NCBI RefSeq assembly: GCF_001424125.1
Contig: NZ_LMQI01000004.1
Coordinates: forward strand, 1-64,000
Reading direction: 5' to 3'
Length of the DNA stretch: 64,000 nt
From: Cellulomonas sp. Leaf395
GTDB taxonomy: Bacteria; Actinomycetota; Actinomycetes; Actinomycetales; Cellulomonadaceae
Part shown: piece after piece, positions 50,564 to 58,981 of the stretch
Layout of the letters: each line of letters begins with the position of its first letter
Numbering within the stretch: position 1 is the first letter of the stretch
Notes under the pieces: model-generated
Databases searched by the model: none
What the model was told of the DNA's origin: nothing
The model's input: the letters and a program-made list of their open reading frames with translations, nothing else
Translations under genes and position numbers: made by a program

Positions 50564-51289
50564 ATGGAGCTCTGGGACGCCGAGACAGCACGGCGCTACG
50601 ACACCCCCGGCACCGGCATGTTCGCCGCCGAGGTGCTCGGGCCGACCGTGGACCGGCTCGTCGCGCTCGCGGACGGCGGTCGCGCGCTGGAGCTCGCCAT
50701 CGGCACGGGCCGCGTCGCCGTCCCGCTGGCTGAACGCGGGGTGCCGGTCGTCGGGATCGAGCTGTCGCCGCACATGGTCGAGCAGCTGCGGACCAAGGCC
50801 GACGAGAACACCATCCCCGTGGTCCTCGGCGACATGGCGACGGCGACCGCGCCGGGCGAGTTCAGCCTCGTCTACCTCGTGTTCAACACCATCGCCAACC
50901 TGCTCACTCAGGAGGAGCAGGTCGCGTGCTTCCGCAACGCCGCTCGCCACCTGAGTCCGGGCGGCCGGTTCGTGATCGAGCTGTGGGTGCCCGAGCTGCG
51001 CAAGCTCCCGCCGGGCGTGCAGGCCACGGTCTGGGCCTGCGAGCCGGGGTACATCGGCCTCGACACCTACGACGTGCTGCACCAGCGGGTCGTCTCGCAC
51101 CACTTCCGTTTCGACGAGGGCCGGCAGGCCGATCACGGCTGGACGCCGCACCGCTACATCTGGCCGTCCGAGCTGGACCTCATGGCGCAGCTGGCCGGGC
51201 TCACGCTGGAGAGCCGGGACGCCGACTGGGACGGGTCGGAGTTCACCGAGGACTCCCGCTCGCACGTGTCGGTGTACCGGCGTGGGTGA
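50564..51289 (+). CDS. Class I SAM-dependent methyltransferase
   Basis: A 241-residue enzyme. Motif I is RALELAIGTGRVAVPLAERG, motif II is VVGIELSPHMVEQL, then FSLVYLVFNTIANLLTQEEQ, CFRNAARHLSPGGRFVIELW. The C-terminal YIWPSELDLMAQLAGLTLES block is common in this group. It overlaps the following acetyltransferase gene by eight bases. The acceptor is unknown. Confidence 0.88.
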   Translation: MELWDAETARRYDTPGTGMFAAEVLGPTVDRLVALADGGRALELAIGTGRVAVPLAERGVPVVGIELSPHMVEQLRTKADENTIPVVLGDMATATAPGEFSLVYLVFNTIANLLTQEEQVACFRNAARHLSPGGRFVIELWVPELRKLPPGVQATVWACEPGYIGLDTYDVLHQRVVSHHFRFDEGRQADHGWTPHRYIWPSELDLMAQLAGLTLESRDADWDGSEFTEDSRSHVSVYRRG

Positions 51290-51815
51290 GCCCGAGCGTG
51301 TGCTCCGGGTCCGTGCCCTCACCGCCGCCGACGAGCCCCAGGCCCGGGCTGCTCACGAGCGCCTCGCCGTCGACGGGGTCGACTTCTGCCTCGGCCTGGA
51401 CGACGCCGAGTCGTGGGCGGCGTGGCTCGACCAGGGCGAACGGCTCCGCGCGGGCGAGTGCATCCCCCCGTGGGTTCCCGAGACGTTCGTCGGAGGCTTC
51501 GTCGGATCGACCCTCGTCGGCCGGCTGTCGGTGCGCCACGAGCTGAACGAGCGGCTCGCGCTCGTCGGCGGGCACCTCGGGTACGCGGTCCTTCCCGAGC
51601 ACCGTCGACGGGGTTACGCGGGCGACCTGATGCGCGAAGGGCTGCGGATCGCGCGCGACGTCGGGCTCGACCGGGTCCTGGCCACGTGCTCGCCCGACAA
51701 CATCGGGTCGGTGCGGACCATCGAGCAGGCCGGCGGCGTGCTGCAGGACGTCGTCACGCACCCGACCGCCGGGCTGAAGCGCCGGTACTGGATCGCGCTG
51801 GGAGAGGCCGGGTAA
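51282..51815 (+). CDS. GNAT family N-acetyltransferase
   Basis: A 177-residue acetyltransferase. The CoA-binding motif is VLPEHRRRGYAGDLMREGLR, and NIGSVRTIEQAGGVLQDVVT follows. The N-terminal LTAADEPQARAAHERLAVDG and DDAESWAAWLDQGERLRAGE are typical of the RimJ-like group with an extended loop. The GTG start lies within the end of the methyltransferase gene, so translation is coupled. Confidence 0.88.
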   Translation: MGEPERVLRVRALTAADEPQARAAHERLAVDGVDFCLGLDDAESWAAWLDQGERLRAGECIPPWVPETFVGGFVGSTLVGRLSVRHELNERLALVGGHLGYAVLPEHRRRGYAGDLMREGLRIARDVGLDRVLATCSPDNIGSVRTIEQAGGVLQDVVTHPTAGLKRRYWIALGEAG

Positions 51816-51879
51816 CGTCCGTGGCCGAGAATCGCCCCACTGGCGAGCGGTGCCGTCCGCCCGCTCAGCCCGAGGCCGG

Positions 51880-52968
51880 TCAGCGCTGACGCGCCTCCGG
51901 TGACCACCCGTCGGAGCCCGACAGGTAGGCACGGACGGTGAACGGTGCGGCCTGCTCAGGGGTGAGCTGCGGGCGGTCGGCGGTGATCAGGGCGCCAGGC
52001 CCGCGGTTGAGGTGCTCGGCGAAGCGGGCGTCGCGCCACGACCAGCCGCCGGAGAAGTCGCTCCACGCGACGGCCCCGATGTGCTCCCCGATCCAGGAGT
52101 CGCGGATCAGCACCTGCCCGATCGCGTTCGGGTCGTTGCTCGGGTGCCACGGCCGGCCGAGGAAGACGGTGCCGGCAGGGGCGTCGCTGGTGAAGCGGAC
52201 GCCGGTGAACAGGAACCCGTACGGGTTGTCGATCATCGTGCTCGGCGCCGTGACGTAGCCGTTGTTGGTCGACGAGCCGCGGGTCAGCGAGCGGACCTCG
52301 CCGCCCTCGAAGACGGCGGTCGCGCGGCCGAAGATGAAGTCGACGTCGCCCTCGACGTAGCAGTCGCGCAGGTAGGCGCGGGCGACGACGGTCGCCGACG
52401 AGCTGTTCAGGTAGAGGGTGTCCTGGTTGCCGAGGAACCGGACGCGGTCGAACACGAGCCGGTCCGCGCGTGTGAGGACGGCGACGGCCTGCCGGTTGGT
52501 GATCTCCGGGTGCGCTGCCTCGTCGAAGAGGTTGGCGAACGTCAGGTTCCGGGCGGTGAAGTTGGCGCCGTCGAGCGTGACGCTGGCGCTGCCGGAGGTG
52601 CCGTAGGGCCCGGAACCGTCGGGCTTGGGCGTGCCGTTCGCATTGTCGTACGCGATGACGACGTCCTGGGGGTGCTGGCCGGTGCCGACGAGGGTCAGGA
52701 ACGGCTTGGACGACGGGACCTTGACCAGTTCCCGGTACTCACCCGGCCGCACCGCGATGACCCACGGTTCGGTGGCACCCGCAGGGGCGGCGTCGATGGC
52801 TGCCTGGACGCTGGTGAAGTCCCCGCGACCGTCGGTCGAGACGGTGACGTCGGGTCGGCCGTCACCGTCTCCGGCTTGAGCGACCGAGGCTCCGGCGATG
52901 CCGCTGAGCGCGACCCCGAGCACGGTGAAGGTGACAAGGAACAAGCCAGTACGTCGTCGTACGTGCAT
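51880..52968 (-). CDS. Secreted pectinesterase (CE8)
   Basis: A 362-residue right-handed beta-helix esterase that demethylates pectin. A signal peptide MHVRRRTGLFLVTFTVLGVA continues into GASVAQAG, with cleavage near residue 32. Catalytic elements are GNQDTLYLN near residue 180 (Gln and Asp), GDVDFIFGRATAVFEGGEV (Asp) and FLGRPW (Arg, Trp). RGDFTSVQAAIDAAPAGATE is the typical N-terminal block. The ATG follows AGGAG. It is preceded by a strong promoter and a LacI-type operator half 14-26 bases before the start, suggesting control by pectin-derived sugars. Confidence 0.93.
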   Translation of the reverse strand: MHVRRRTGLFLVTFTVLGVALSGIAGASVAQAGDGDGRPDVTVSTDGRGDFTSVQAAIDAAPAGATEPWVIAVRPGEYRELVKVPSSKPFLTLVGTGQHPQDVVIAYDNANGTPKPDGSGPYGTSGSASVTLDGANFTARNLTFANLFDEAAHPEITNRQAVAVLTRADRLVFDRVRFLGNQDTLYLNSSSATVVARAYLRDCYVEGDVDFIFGRATAVFEGGEVRSLTRGSSTNNGYVTAPSTMIDNPYGFLFTGVRFTSDAPAGTVFLGRPWHPSNDPNAIGQVLIRDSWIGEHIGAVAWSDFSGGWSWRDARFAEHLNRGPGALITADRPQLTPEQAAPFTVRAYLSGSDGWSPEARQR

Positions 52969-52982
52969 CTCAACTCCTGCGA

Positions 52983-52994
52983 GAAAGCGCTTGC
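52983..52994. promoter_or_regulatory. LacI-family operator core before the pectinesterase gene
   Basis: GAAAGCGCTTGC contains the central CG-symmetric AAGCGCTT (52985-52992), the standard core bound by many LacI-family repressors. It lies at about +9 to +20 of the predicted transcript, a roadblock position. A LacI-family gene occurs 10 kb away (62284-63291). Confidence 0.6.
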
Positions 52995-53009
52995 CCGGCG
53001 GCTGGGACG

Positions 53010-53038
53010 ACGGTAGGGCAGCAGTCAGGAGTCGTCAA
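53010..53038 (-). promoter_or_regulatory. Sigma-70-type promoter of the pectinesterase gene
   Basis: On the minus strand there is TTGACG (53038-53033), a 17-base spacer and TACCGT (53015-53010). This is one of the best housekeeping-type promoters in the window. Confidence 0.75.
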
Positions 53039-53051
53039 GACGTGGACCGCG

Positions 53052-53084
53052 GGGTGGCGCGCACGGGTCGCGTGCGCGCCACCC
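53052..53084 (-). terminator. Strong terminator hairpin after the M28 peptidase gene
   Basis: Arms GGGTGGCGCGCACG and CGTGCGCGCCACCC pair perfectly over 14 bases around a five-base loop. It starts five bases beyond the peptidase stop codon and separates it from the pectinesterase promoter. Confidence 0.82.
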
Positions 53085-53089
53085 TCAGG

Positions 53090-54625
53090 TCAGGAGGCCC
53101 GCTCCAGCAGGACGCGGTCCTCAGAGCCGAGGTGCTTGCCCGGCCCGTGCCCCTTGCCCGGGTGCACGTAGCCGTCGCCCGGGCCGGAGACGCCGTTGAT
53201 GGCCGACGTGTCCCACGCGAGGCTGTAGGTCGACGCCGCGATCGCCTGCGTCATGATGCCGAGGGCGGTCTCGTTCACGTTCGACAGGTCGTCACCGGCG
53301 GAGTGGTAGTTCGGGTCGTGCGTGATACCCGCGGTGCCCCCGAAGAGGGCGACCTCCTCGTCCGTCTTGACATCGTCGGCACCGGTGAACAGGCCGGACG
53401 CCGGGATGCCGTTGAGGATGAACGCCTGGTAGTCGGAGCGTCCGGAGAACTCCGTGTCGACCCACGGCTGACCGATCGAGTCGAACCAGCTGGTCAGCAC
53501 CGCCTCGGTGGCCACCGACCCTTCGGGGACCTCGACCGGTGCGGGGTAGGTGGACTCGTCCGCGTCGTAGACACCGATGATGTAGTTGGGCGAGCCGACC
53601 ATGTCGTAGTTGAGGTACGTCGCGATGCGGTCCAGCTCACCCTCCTGCGTGGCCAGCTCCTCGACGTAGGCCGTCGAGCCGATGAGCCCGAGCTCCTCGG
53701 CTCCCCACCACGCGAACCGCACGGTGTTGTCGTGCCGGATGTTGCCCTTGGCCAGCTGGACGGCGACCTCGAGGATCGCTGCCGACCCGGTGCCGTTGTC
53801 GTTGATCCCGGGTCCCTCCTCGACGCCGTCGAGGTGCGCGCCGAGCATGACGACGTTGTCGTCTCGGCCCTGCTCCGTCTCGGCGATGATGTTGAACGAC
53901 TCGGACGTCTCGGTGTGGCTGGTCAGGTCCAGCGTCACGTTCACGGGACCGGCCGCGAGCGCGGTCGCGAGCGCCTGCCCGTCGGCCTGGCGGACGCCCG
54001 CCACCGGGACGGTCAGGCCTTCCGCGCCGAGGGTGCCGAACAGCTGCACGTCAGGCACGTTGTTGTAGATGACGACGCCGATCGCGCCGGCTGCTTCGGC
54101 GTTGGCAGCCTTGGTCGCGAACGGGCACGCGCCACGGCTGATGAGGGCGATCTTGCCGGTGGCGACGACGGTCGACCAGTCCGTGGCGAGACAGCCGAGC
54201 GGGTCGCTGGGGGCGACCAGGTCCCCCGTCACCCCGCCGACGGGAGAGTTCGGGGAGAACTCCATCTGGTCCACCTCGTACTCGGCCGAGCCCGGGGAGT
54301 TCTCCGTCAGGGTGGCCGTGTCGATGATCTCGCGGTCGAACGTGAACGGGTCTCGTTCCGTCTCGTACCCGGCCTTGCGCAGGACGCTCTCGACGTAGAG
54401 CGCACTCGCCTCGTAGCCGGACGTCAGGGCGGCGCGGTTGCCGTCGTTCTCGTCGGCGATGCGCTGGAGAGCGGCCAGGTGGTCCTGGACCGCTCGTGTG
54501 GTGACCTTCTGGGCGAACTTCTCTTCCGGGCTGCGAGGGTGCGCCGCAGCCGGGGACGCGAGGGCCCCGGCTGCGACGACGGCGATGGATGAGGCGAGTG
54601 CGACCAGAGTTCGACGTGCCGCCAT
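53090..54625 (-). CDS. Secreted M28 family aminopeptidase with PA domain
   Basis: A 511-residue zinc aminopeptidase. Signal peptide: RRTLVALASSIAVVAAGALA, then SPAAAHP. A PA (protease-associated) insert covers about residues 135-235 (LISRGACPFATKAANAEAAG). The zinc ligands appear in MLGAHLDGVEEGPGINDNGT (His near residue 264, Asp), WWGAEELGL (Glu pair), LNYDMVGSPN (Asp) and DPNYHSAGDD (His). The layout matches Streptomyces griseus-type aminopeptidases acting on exposed peptides. The C-terminal 25 residues are Gly/His-rich. The ATG follows GAGGAGG. Confidence 0.92.
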   Translation of the reverse strand: MAARRTLVALASSIAVVAAGALASPAAAHPRSPEEKFAQKVTTRAVQDHLAALQRIADENDGNRAALTSGYEASALYVESVLRKAGYETERDPFTFDREIIDTATLTENSPGSAEYEVDQMEFSPNSPVGGVTGDLVAPSDPLGCLATDWSTVVATGKIALISRGACPFATKAANAEAAGAIGVVIYNNVPDVQLFGTLGAEGLTVPVAGVRQADGQALATALAAGPVNVTLDLTSHTETSESFNIIAETEQGRDDNVVMLGAHLDGVEEGPGINDNGTGSAAILEVAVQLAKGNIRHDNTVRFAWWGAEELGLIGSTAYVEELATQEGELDRIATYLNYDMVGSPNYIIGVYDADESTYPAPVEVPEGSVATEAVLTSWFDSIGQPWVDTEFSGRSDYQAFILNGIPASGLFTGADDVKTDEEVALFGGTAGITHDPNYHSAGDDLSNVNETALGIMTQAIAASTYSLAWDTSAINGVSGPGDGYVHPGKGHGPGKHLGSEDRVLLERAS

Positions 54626-54727
54626 GCGGTGTCCTCCTCACGCGTCGGCGCGACCTGTTGGCCACGCCGGGCCGACGCCTGTCGGCCGGCCACTAGACCA
54701 GCACAGAACGGGCACGTGCGACAGTGC

Positions 54728-55222
54728 TCACAGCGCCCGGAGCACCTCGCGCGCAAATCGCACCGACCTCTCGCGCAGCCCGTCGATGCGGCGCAGCACC
54801 AGCCCGGCCGGGTCCTGCCCGGCTTCGATGATCGTGGGCTTGCGGCGCACGTTGTGGGAGCACTCGAAGCCGGTGCAGATGAGCGTGCCGATGGTGTCGC
54901 CGTTGCGACCGGGTCCGCCGGCGCGGCGTGCGACGTACATCGAGACGTCGTCGGTGGCGTAGACGTCCTCGCACCAGGCGCAGACCGCCCGTCGGCGGGA
55001 CGCGGTTCCCTCCGGCGAGCGCAGGGTGATGCCGACGAGGGCGTCGTCGACGGGCAGGACGACGTAGGCGCGCTGCGGGGCCTTGCGGTCGATCCAGCCG
55101 AGGTAGTCGAGGCGGTCCCAGCGCAGGGCGGCGAGCTCGGCCGGGAGGGTCACCTGCGCGGCCTCGCGGCGGGAGCAGTTGACGAAGGACGCGCGGATCT
55201 GGGGTTCAGTCAGGGGGATCAT
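54728..55222 (-). CDS. FBP-domain (FusB-like, EF-G-binding treble-clef) protein
   Basis: A 164-residue protein. The N-terminal half binds nothing obvious (LTEPQIRASFVNCSRREAAQ, LRWDRLDYLGWIDRKAPQRA). The C-terminal half is a treble-clef zinc finger: AVCAWCEDVYATDDVSMYVA then LICTGFECSHNVRRKPTI, giving four Cys ligands. This is the FBP/FusB C-terminal fold that in FusB binds elongation factor G and rescues it from fusidic acid. Actinobacterial members are uncharacterised. The start MIPLTEPQIR at 55222 is chosen because upstream residues are unconserved. Confidence 0.85.
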   Translation of the reverse strand: MIPLTEPQIRASFVNCSRREAAQVTLPAELAALRWDRLDYLGWIDRKAPQRAYVVLPVDDALVGITLRSPEGTASRRRAVCAWCEDVYATDDVSMYVARRAGGPGRNGDTIGTLICTGFECSHNVRRKPTIIEAGQDPAGLVLRRIDGLRERSVRFAREVLRAL

Positions 55223-55493
55223 CGAGGGTGCTCTCAGGACGGCGGGAGCCGGCACGGGCTCGTGACGGCGCGAGCGCCCGCCGAGGTGCGCCCGACCACC
55301 GGCGGACCGGGCGGGTCCGTCGGGGGTGTCGCCGAGGTGGCGTCAGGCGTGCTGGGCGGGCGTCCGGGCTCTGGCTGAGCAGGCCAGGACGGCCGCCTCG
55401 CTTCCCTGCTGCATCGTGGTGCGCTCCGTGCTCGTCTTGTCGTGATCGCCTCGATGGTGCGCCTCCGCCGGGCGGGGCGTCCAATCGGATCTT

Positions 55494-56060
55494 TCAGGCG
55501 GCGGGTGCCGCGAGGGCCTTGCGGACGGTCAGCAGGAGCTGGCTGACTACCTCGTGCGGCGGCGTCGTGCCGTCGCGCAGCTCGCTCCAACCGAGGTAGA
55601 GCGACGACCACAGCACGCCCTGCAGCCAGGAGGGCGTGAGGCGTGGGTCGAGCGTGCCGTCGGCGAGGCCGCGGGTGCAGGCGTCGTCGAGCGCCTGCGC
55701 GAACCCGTGCTCGGCGCCGCACGTCTCGATCGAGACCACCCCGGTGAACATCAGCGTCAGCAGGTCGCCCAGCTGCAGGAGCGCCTGGCAGGCGCGCAGG
55801 AGGGCGTCGAGCCCAGGTCCCTCGTCCAGACGGGCGCGGGAGGCGGCGTCGCCGAGCCGGCGTCCAGCCTCCTGCATCACGGCGGCGACGAGCTCGGCAC
55901 GGTCGGGGAAGTAGCGGTGCAGCGTGGTCCGGCCGACGTCGGCGGCGTCGGAGATCTGACCGAGGCTCGCGCCGGGGTCCGCGGCCAGGACCCGGACAGC
56001 CGCGTCGAGGATCGCCTTGCGGGTCCGGCCACGCGTGCCCGTCTCGAGGTCGACTGTCAT
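55494..56060 (-). CDS. TetR family regulator of the adjacent ABC exporter
   Basis: A 188-residue TetR protein. The HTH is TRKAILDAAVRVLAADPGAS then LGQISDAADVGRTTLHRYF. The C-terminal domain is of the multidrug-sensing kind. It is divergent from the ABC transporter gene across 74 bases that carry two TGTTCC-type palindromes, so it most likely represses both units. Confidence 0.9.
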   Translation of the reverse strand: MTVDLETGTRGRTRKAILDAAVRVLAADPGASLGQISDAADVGRTTLHRYFPDRAELVAAVMQEAGRRLGDAASRARLDEGPGLDALLRACQALLQLGDLLTLMFTGVVSIETCGAEHGFAQALDDACTRGLADGTLDPRLTPSWLQGVLWSSLYLGWSELRDGTTPPHEVVSQLLLTVRKALAAPAA

Positions 56061-56078
56061 CCCCCAAAAGTATCAGGC

Positions 56079-56126
56079 TGTTCCGTGACAGAACATGGTT
56101 GACCTCTATGGAACATCAGTGTTCCA
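56079..56126. promoter_or_regulatory. Two TGTTCC/GGAACA operators between TetR and ABC exporter genes
   Basis: Site 1 (56079-56095) has outer arms TGTTC and GAACA with partly symmetric middle. Site 2 (56109-56126) has perfect arms TGGAACA and TGTTCCA around TCAG. They share the TGTTCC half-site and lie over the likely -35 and -10 regions of the exporter gene. Confidence 0.75.
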
Positions 56127-56134
56127 CTGGGTCG

Positions 56135-57925
56135 ATGACGGCGACGACGGACACCGACACTCCGCGCGGCGAGCGGCTCCGCATCCTCATCGGCTTCGCT
56201 CGCCCGCACCGCAACACCCTCGTCCTCGGGCTGGCCCTGAGCCTGGTCGCGACGGCGATGGGCCTGGCGACGCCCATGGTCACCAAGTGGGTGCTCGACT
56301 CCCTCTCTGAGGGCCTGAGCCTGGCGAAGCCGATCGCGCTCCTGCTGGGCCTTCTCGTGATCGGGTCTGCCGTCGGGCTCGCGCAGTGGATCCTCATGGG
56401 CACCGTGGCCGAGCGGATCGTGCTCGACGCGCGCGAGTCGCTGGTGCGGCACTTCCTGCGCGCGACCGTGCCCGCCGTGACGCGCCGGCCGGTCGGTGAG
56501 CTGGTCACGCGCACCACGTCCGACACGCTGCTGCTGCGCGAGGCCGCGTCGTCGAGCCTGGTCAGCCTGGTCAACGGCGTCGTCGCCCTCGTCGGGACCC
56601 TGATCCTCATGGCCGTCCTCGATGTGGTGCTGCTGGCGACGACCATCGGCGCGATCATCGTCGTCGGCGTGCTCATGGCCTTGCTGCTGCCGGGCATCGC
56701 GAAGTCGCAGGAGGCAGCGCAGGAGTCCGTCGGGAAGCTCGGCGGCACGCTCGAGGGGACGCTGCGCGCCGTCCGGACGGTCAAGTCGAGCCGCGCGGAG
56801 GACCGTCAGGGCGATCGGATCCTGGCCGACGCGCGCGACGCGAAGGACCACTCGGTGCGTGCGGTGCGGACGACCGCCGTCGCCTGGACCATCTCCTGGG
56901 GCGGCATCCAGCTCGCGATCGTCGTGATCCTCGGGCTCGGCGCGTGGCGCGTGTCCCAGGACCTGCTCGCGGTCTCCAGCCTGGTGGCGTTCTTGCTCTA
57001 CGCGTTCAACATCGTCGGCCCGATCACGGAGCTGACGCAGGCGTTCACGCAGCTCCAGTCCGGCATCGCTGCCGCCGCCCGGATCCGGGAGGTGACGACC
57101 ATGGAGAGCGAGCAGCCGGTCGCCTCCCGGCCTTCCGACGGCGCCCTCCCGGACGGCTCGACTCCTGTCGTCGAGCTGCGGCACGTCACCGCCGCGTACG
57201 GACCCGACGCCGAGCCGGCCGTGCGGGACGTCTCGTTCGCGGTGCCGCGGCGAGGGCACACCGCGCTCGTCGGACCGTCGGGTGCCGGGAAGACCACGGT
57301 GTTCTCGCTGCTGCTGCGCTTCCTCGAGCCGCAGTCCGGGCAGCTGCTGCTCGACGGTGTGCCGTTCGCCGAGATCGGGCACGACCGCCTCCGCGAGCGC
57401 TTCGCGTACGTCGAGCAGGAGACGCCGATCGTGCCCGGCTCGATCCGCGACAACCTGCTGTTCAGCGCACCCGACGCGACCGACGAGGAGCTCGACCGCG
57501 TGCTGTCGGCGGTCCGGCTGGACGGCGCGTTCGACGCGCTCCCCGACGGGTTGGACACGTCGCTGACCTCGACGTCTGTCTCCGGCGGTCAGCGGCAGCG
57601 CATCGCCCTGGCCCGCGCGATCCTCAAGGCGCCCGAGGTGCTGCTGCTCGACGAGGCGACCGCTCAGGTGGACGGCCTCACGGAGTCGGCGATCCACGAC
57701 TGCATCCGGGACATGGCCACGCGCGGGGCCGTCGTCACGGTCGCGCACCGACTGTCCACGGTGCTCGACGCCGACACGATCCTCGTCATGGAGGACGGAC
57801 GGGTGCGGGCCCGCGGGACGCATGAGGAGCTGCTGGAGTCCGACGTGCTCTACCGGGACCTCGTCGAGGCGCTGCGTATCGGCGTGGAGCTGCCGGGGCG
57901 GTCATCGGAGAGCGTCGGGGTCTAG
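56135..57925 (+). CDS. ABC exporter half-transporter (fused membrane and ATPase domains)
   Basis: A 596-residue type IV ABC exporter subunit. Six helices occupy about residues 15-320 (TLVLGLALSLVATAMGLATP, LVSLVNGVVALVGTLILMAV). The ATPase has Walker A VGPSGAGKTTVFSLLLRFLE, the Q-loop YVEQETPIVPGSIRDNLL, the signature SVSGGQRQRIALARAILKAP, Walker B VLLLDEATAQVDGLTESAIH and the H-loop VTVAHRLSTVLDADTIL. It would work as a homodimer in multidrug or lipid export. The ATG at 56135 lies after both operators; ATGs at 56099 and 56108 would overlap them. Confidence 0.92.
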   Translation: MTATTDTDTPRGERLRILIGFARPHRNTLVLGLALSLVATAMGLATPMVTKWVLDSLSEGLSLAKPIALLLGLLVIGSAVGLAQWILMGTVAERIVLDARESLVRHFLRATVPAVTRRPVGELVTRTTSDTLLLREAASSSLVSLVNGVVALVGTLILMAVLDVVLLATTIGAIIVVGVLMALLLPGIAKSQEAAQESVGKLGGTLEGTLRAVRTVKSSRAEDRQGDRILADARDAKDHSVRAVRTTAVAWTISWGGIQLAIVVILGLGAWRVSQDLLAVSSLVAFLLYAFNIVGPITELTQAFTQLQSGIAAAARIREVTTMESEQPVASRPSDGALPDGSTPVVELRHVTAAYGPDAEPAVRDVSFAVPRRGHTALVGPSGAGKTTVFSLLLRFLEPQSGQLLLDGVPFAEIGHDRLRERFAYVEQETPIVPGSIRDNLLFSAPDATDEELDRVLSAVRLDGAFDALPDGLDTSLTSTSVSGGQRQRIALARAILKAPEVLLLDEATAQVDGLTESAIHDCIRDMATRGAVVTVAHRLSTVLDADTILVMEDGRVRARGTHEELLESDVLYRDLVEALRIGVELPGRSSESVGV

Positions 57926-57973
57926 GCAGCCGCCACGCAGTCACGCGTTGCGGTCGACCGGCCGCTCAAGATG

Positions 57974-57987
57974 CTCAGCATGCTGAG
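57974..57987. promoter_or_regulatory. Perfect 14-bp palindrome upstream of the TspO-like gene
   Basis: CTCAGCATGCTGAG is fully self-complementary. It overlaps the region 7-20 bases before a CACGAT -10-like box (57994-57999) that itself lies six bases from the ATG. A dimeric regulator not encoded nearby probably binds here. Confidence 0.65.
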
Positions 57988-58005
57988 TGTTGGCACGATG
58001 GCGAC

Positions 58006-58827
58006 ATGGAGACCGCACTCGACACTCCCGCCCTCGCCACGACCCGGGACCGCGTCCGGCAGGTGACCGTCCTGGTCGGCGCGATCGTCGCCATCGGAGG
58101 CGCTGCCGTCGGCTCCGGCGCGTTCGGGGGCCAGCCCATAGCCGACGCCGCGGACGGCGCCCTGTCCGCGACCGCCACCCCGCTCGCCCCCGACACCCCC
58201 GCGTTCTCCATCTGGTCGCTGATCTACCTCGGCCTCGGCGTCTTCGCGGTCGTCCAGGCCCTGCCGCGCCAGGGCGCCGACCCTCGGCTGCGCGCGGTGT
58301 CGTGGTGGGTGCTGGCGTCGATGCTGCTCAACGCCGCGTGGATCGGGGTCGTGCAGGCCGGGTCGGTGGGCGGGAGCGTCGTCGTGATGCTGGCCCTGCT
58401 CGCCGTGCTGTCGGTGGTCTTCGTCCGGCTGGTCCGCCTCGCACACACGGGCACCGCGACGTCGCTGATCACCGACCTGACGATGGGGCTCTACCTCGGA
58501 TGGGTCAGCGTGGCGACGCTCGCGAACATCGCCGCGTTCCTCACGGTCGCCGACGTCGGCGAGCTCGGCCTCGGCGCCACGGCGTGGTCCGTGGTCGTGC
58601 TGGCTGCCGGCGCGGTGCTGTCGGTCGCGTACGCGGTGTTCGGTCGCGGTCGTCCGTCGGTGATCATCCCGGTCGGTCTCGCGATGGCGTGGGGCCTGTG
58701 GTGGATCGGCGTCGGTCGCGCGGACGGCCCGCTGGTCGACGACACGGTCGCTACGGCCGCGTTCGCCGCGGCGACGATCGCGCTGCTGGCCCCGCTGATC
58801 ACCACCCTGACGGCCCGCCGCCGCTGA
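58006..58827 (+). CDS. TspO/MBR-like multi-pass membrane protein
   Basis: A 273-residue protein with about seven hydrophobic segments. The most telling block is TPAFSIWSLIYLGLGVFAVV followed by SWWVLASMLLNAAWIGVVQA, which resembles the TspO/MBR tryptophan-rich signature, though longer than bacterial TspO (about 160 residues). DLTMGLYLGWVSVATLANIA and GLAMAWGLWWIGVGRA continue the pattern. Such proteins are suggested to bind tetrapyrroles or act in carotenoid and light responses. The role here is not established. Confidence 0.8.
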   Translation: METALDTPALATTRDRVRQVTVLVGAIVAIGGAAVGSGAFGGQPIADAADGALSATATPLAPDTPAFSIWSLIYLGLGVFAVVQALPRQGADPRLRAVSWWVLASMLLNAAWIGVVQAGSVGGSVVVMLALLAVLSVVFVRLVRLAHTGTATSLITDLTMGLYLGWVSVATLANIAAFLTVADVGELGLGATAWSVVVLAAGAVLSVAYAVFGRGRPSVIIPVGLAMAWGLWWIGVGRADGPLVDDTVATAAFAAATIALLAPLITTLTARRR

Positions 58828-58905
58828 GGAGCAAGCCATGAGCGCCGCGTAGCCCGCCATCGCGGCACCCATGGCTTGGTGACCGGCCAGCCTCGGATTT
58901 GGCGC

Positions 58906-58965
58906 GCAACTAAAGGTTGCGTTGACCGAGCTGACGAGCTATCGTCATCTGCAACCAATCGTTGC
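58906..58965 (+). promoter_or_regulatory. Promoter with two GCAAC-N5-GTTGC operators for the SRPBCC-ArsR operon
   Basis: Sites at 58906-58920 and 58951-58965 have identical arms GCAAC and GTTGC with five-base spacers. Between them lie TTGCGT (58917-58922), a 17-base gap and TATCGT (58940-58945). One site overlaps the -35 and the other covers the transcription start. They should be bound by the ArsR protein encoded in the operon. Confidence 0.85.
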
Positions 58966-58981
58966 AGAAAGCGAGAAGCTC

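Noticed and set aside
51874..51890. Palindrome GTCAGCGCTGAC at the pectinesterase stop codon
   Set aside because: Twelve bases overlapping a stop codon with no promoter beside it; likely chance in GC-rich DNA or a weak terminator.
55223..55493. A 23-codon minus-strand frame starting MQQGSEAAVLAC
   Set aside because: The ribosome site is weak and nothing supports conservation; it precedes the FBP gene but has no attenuator structure I can see.
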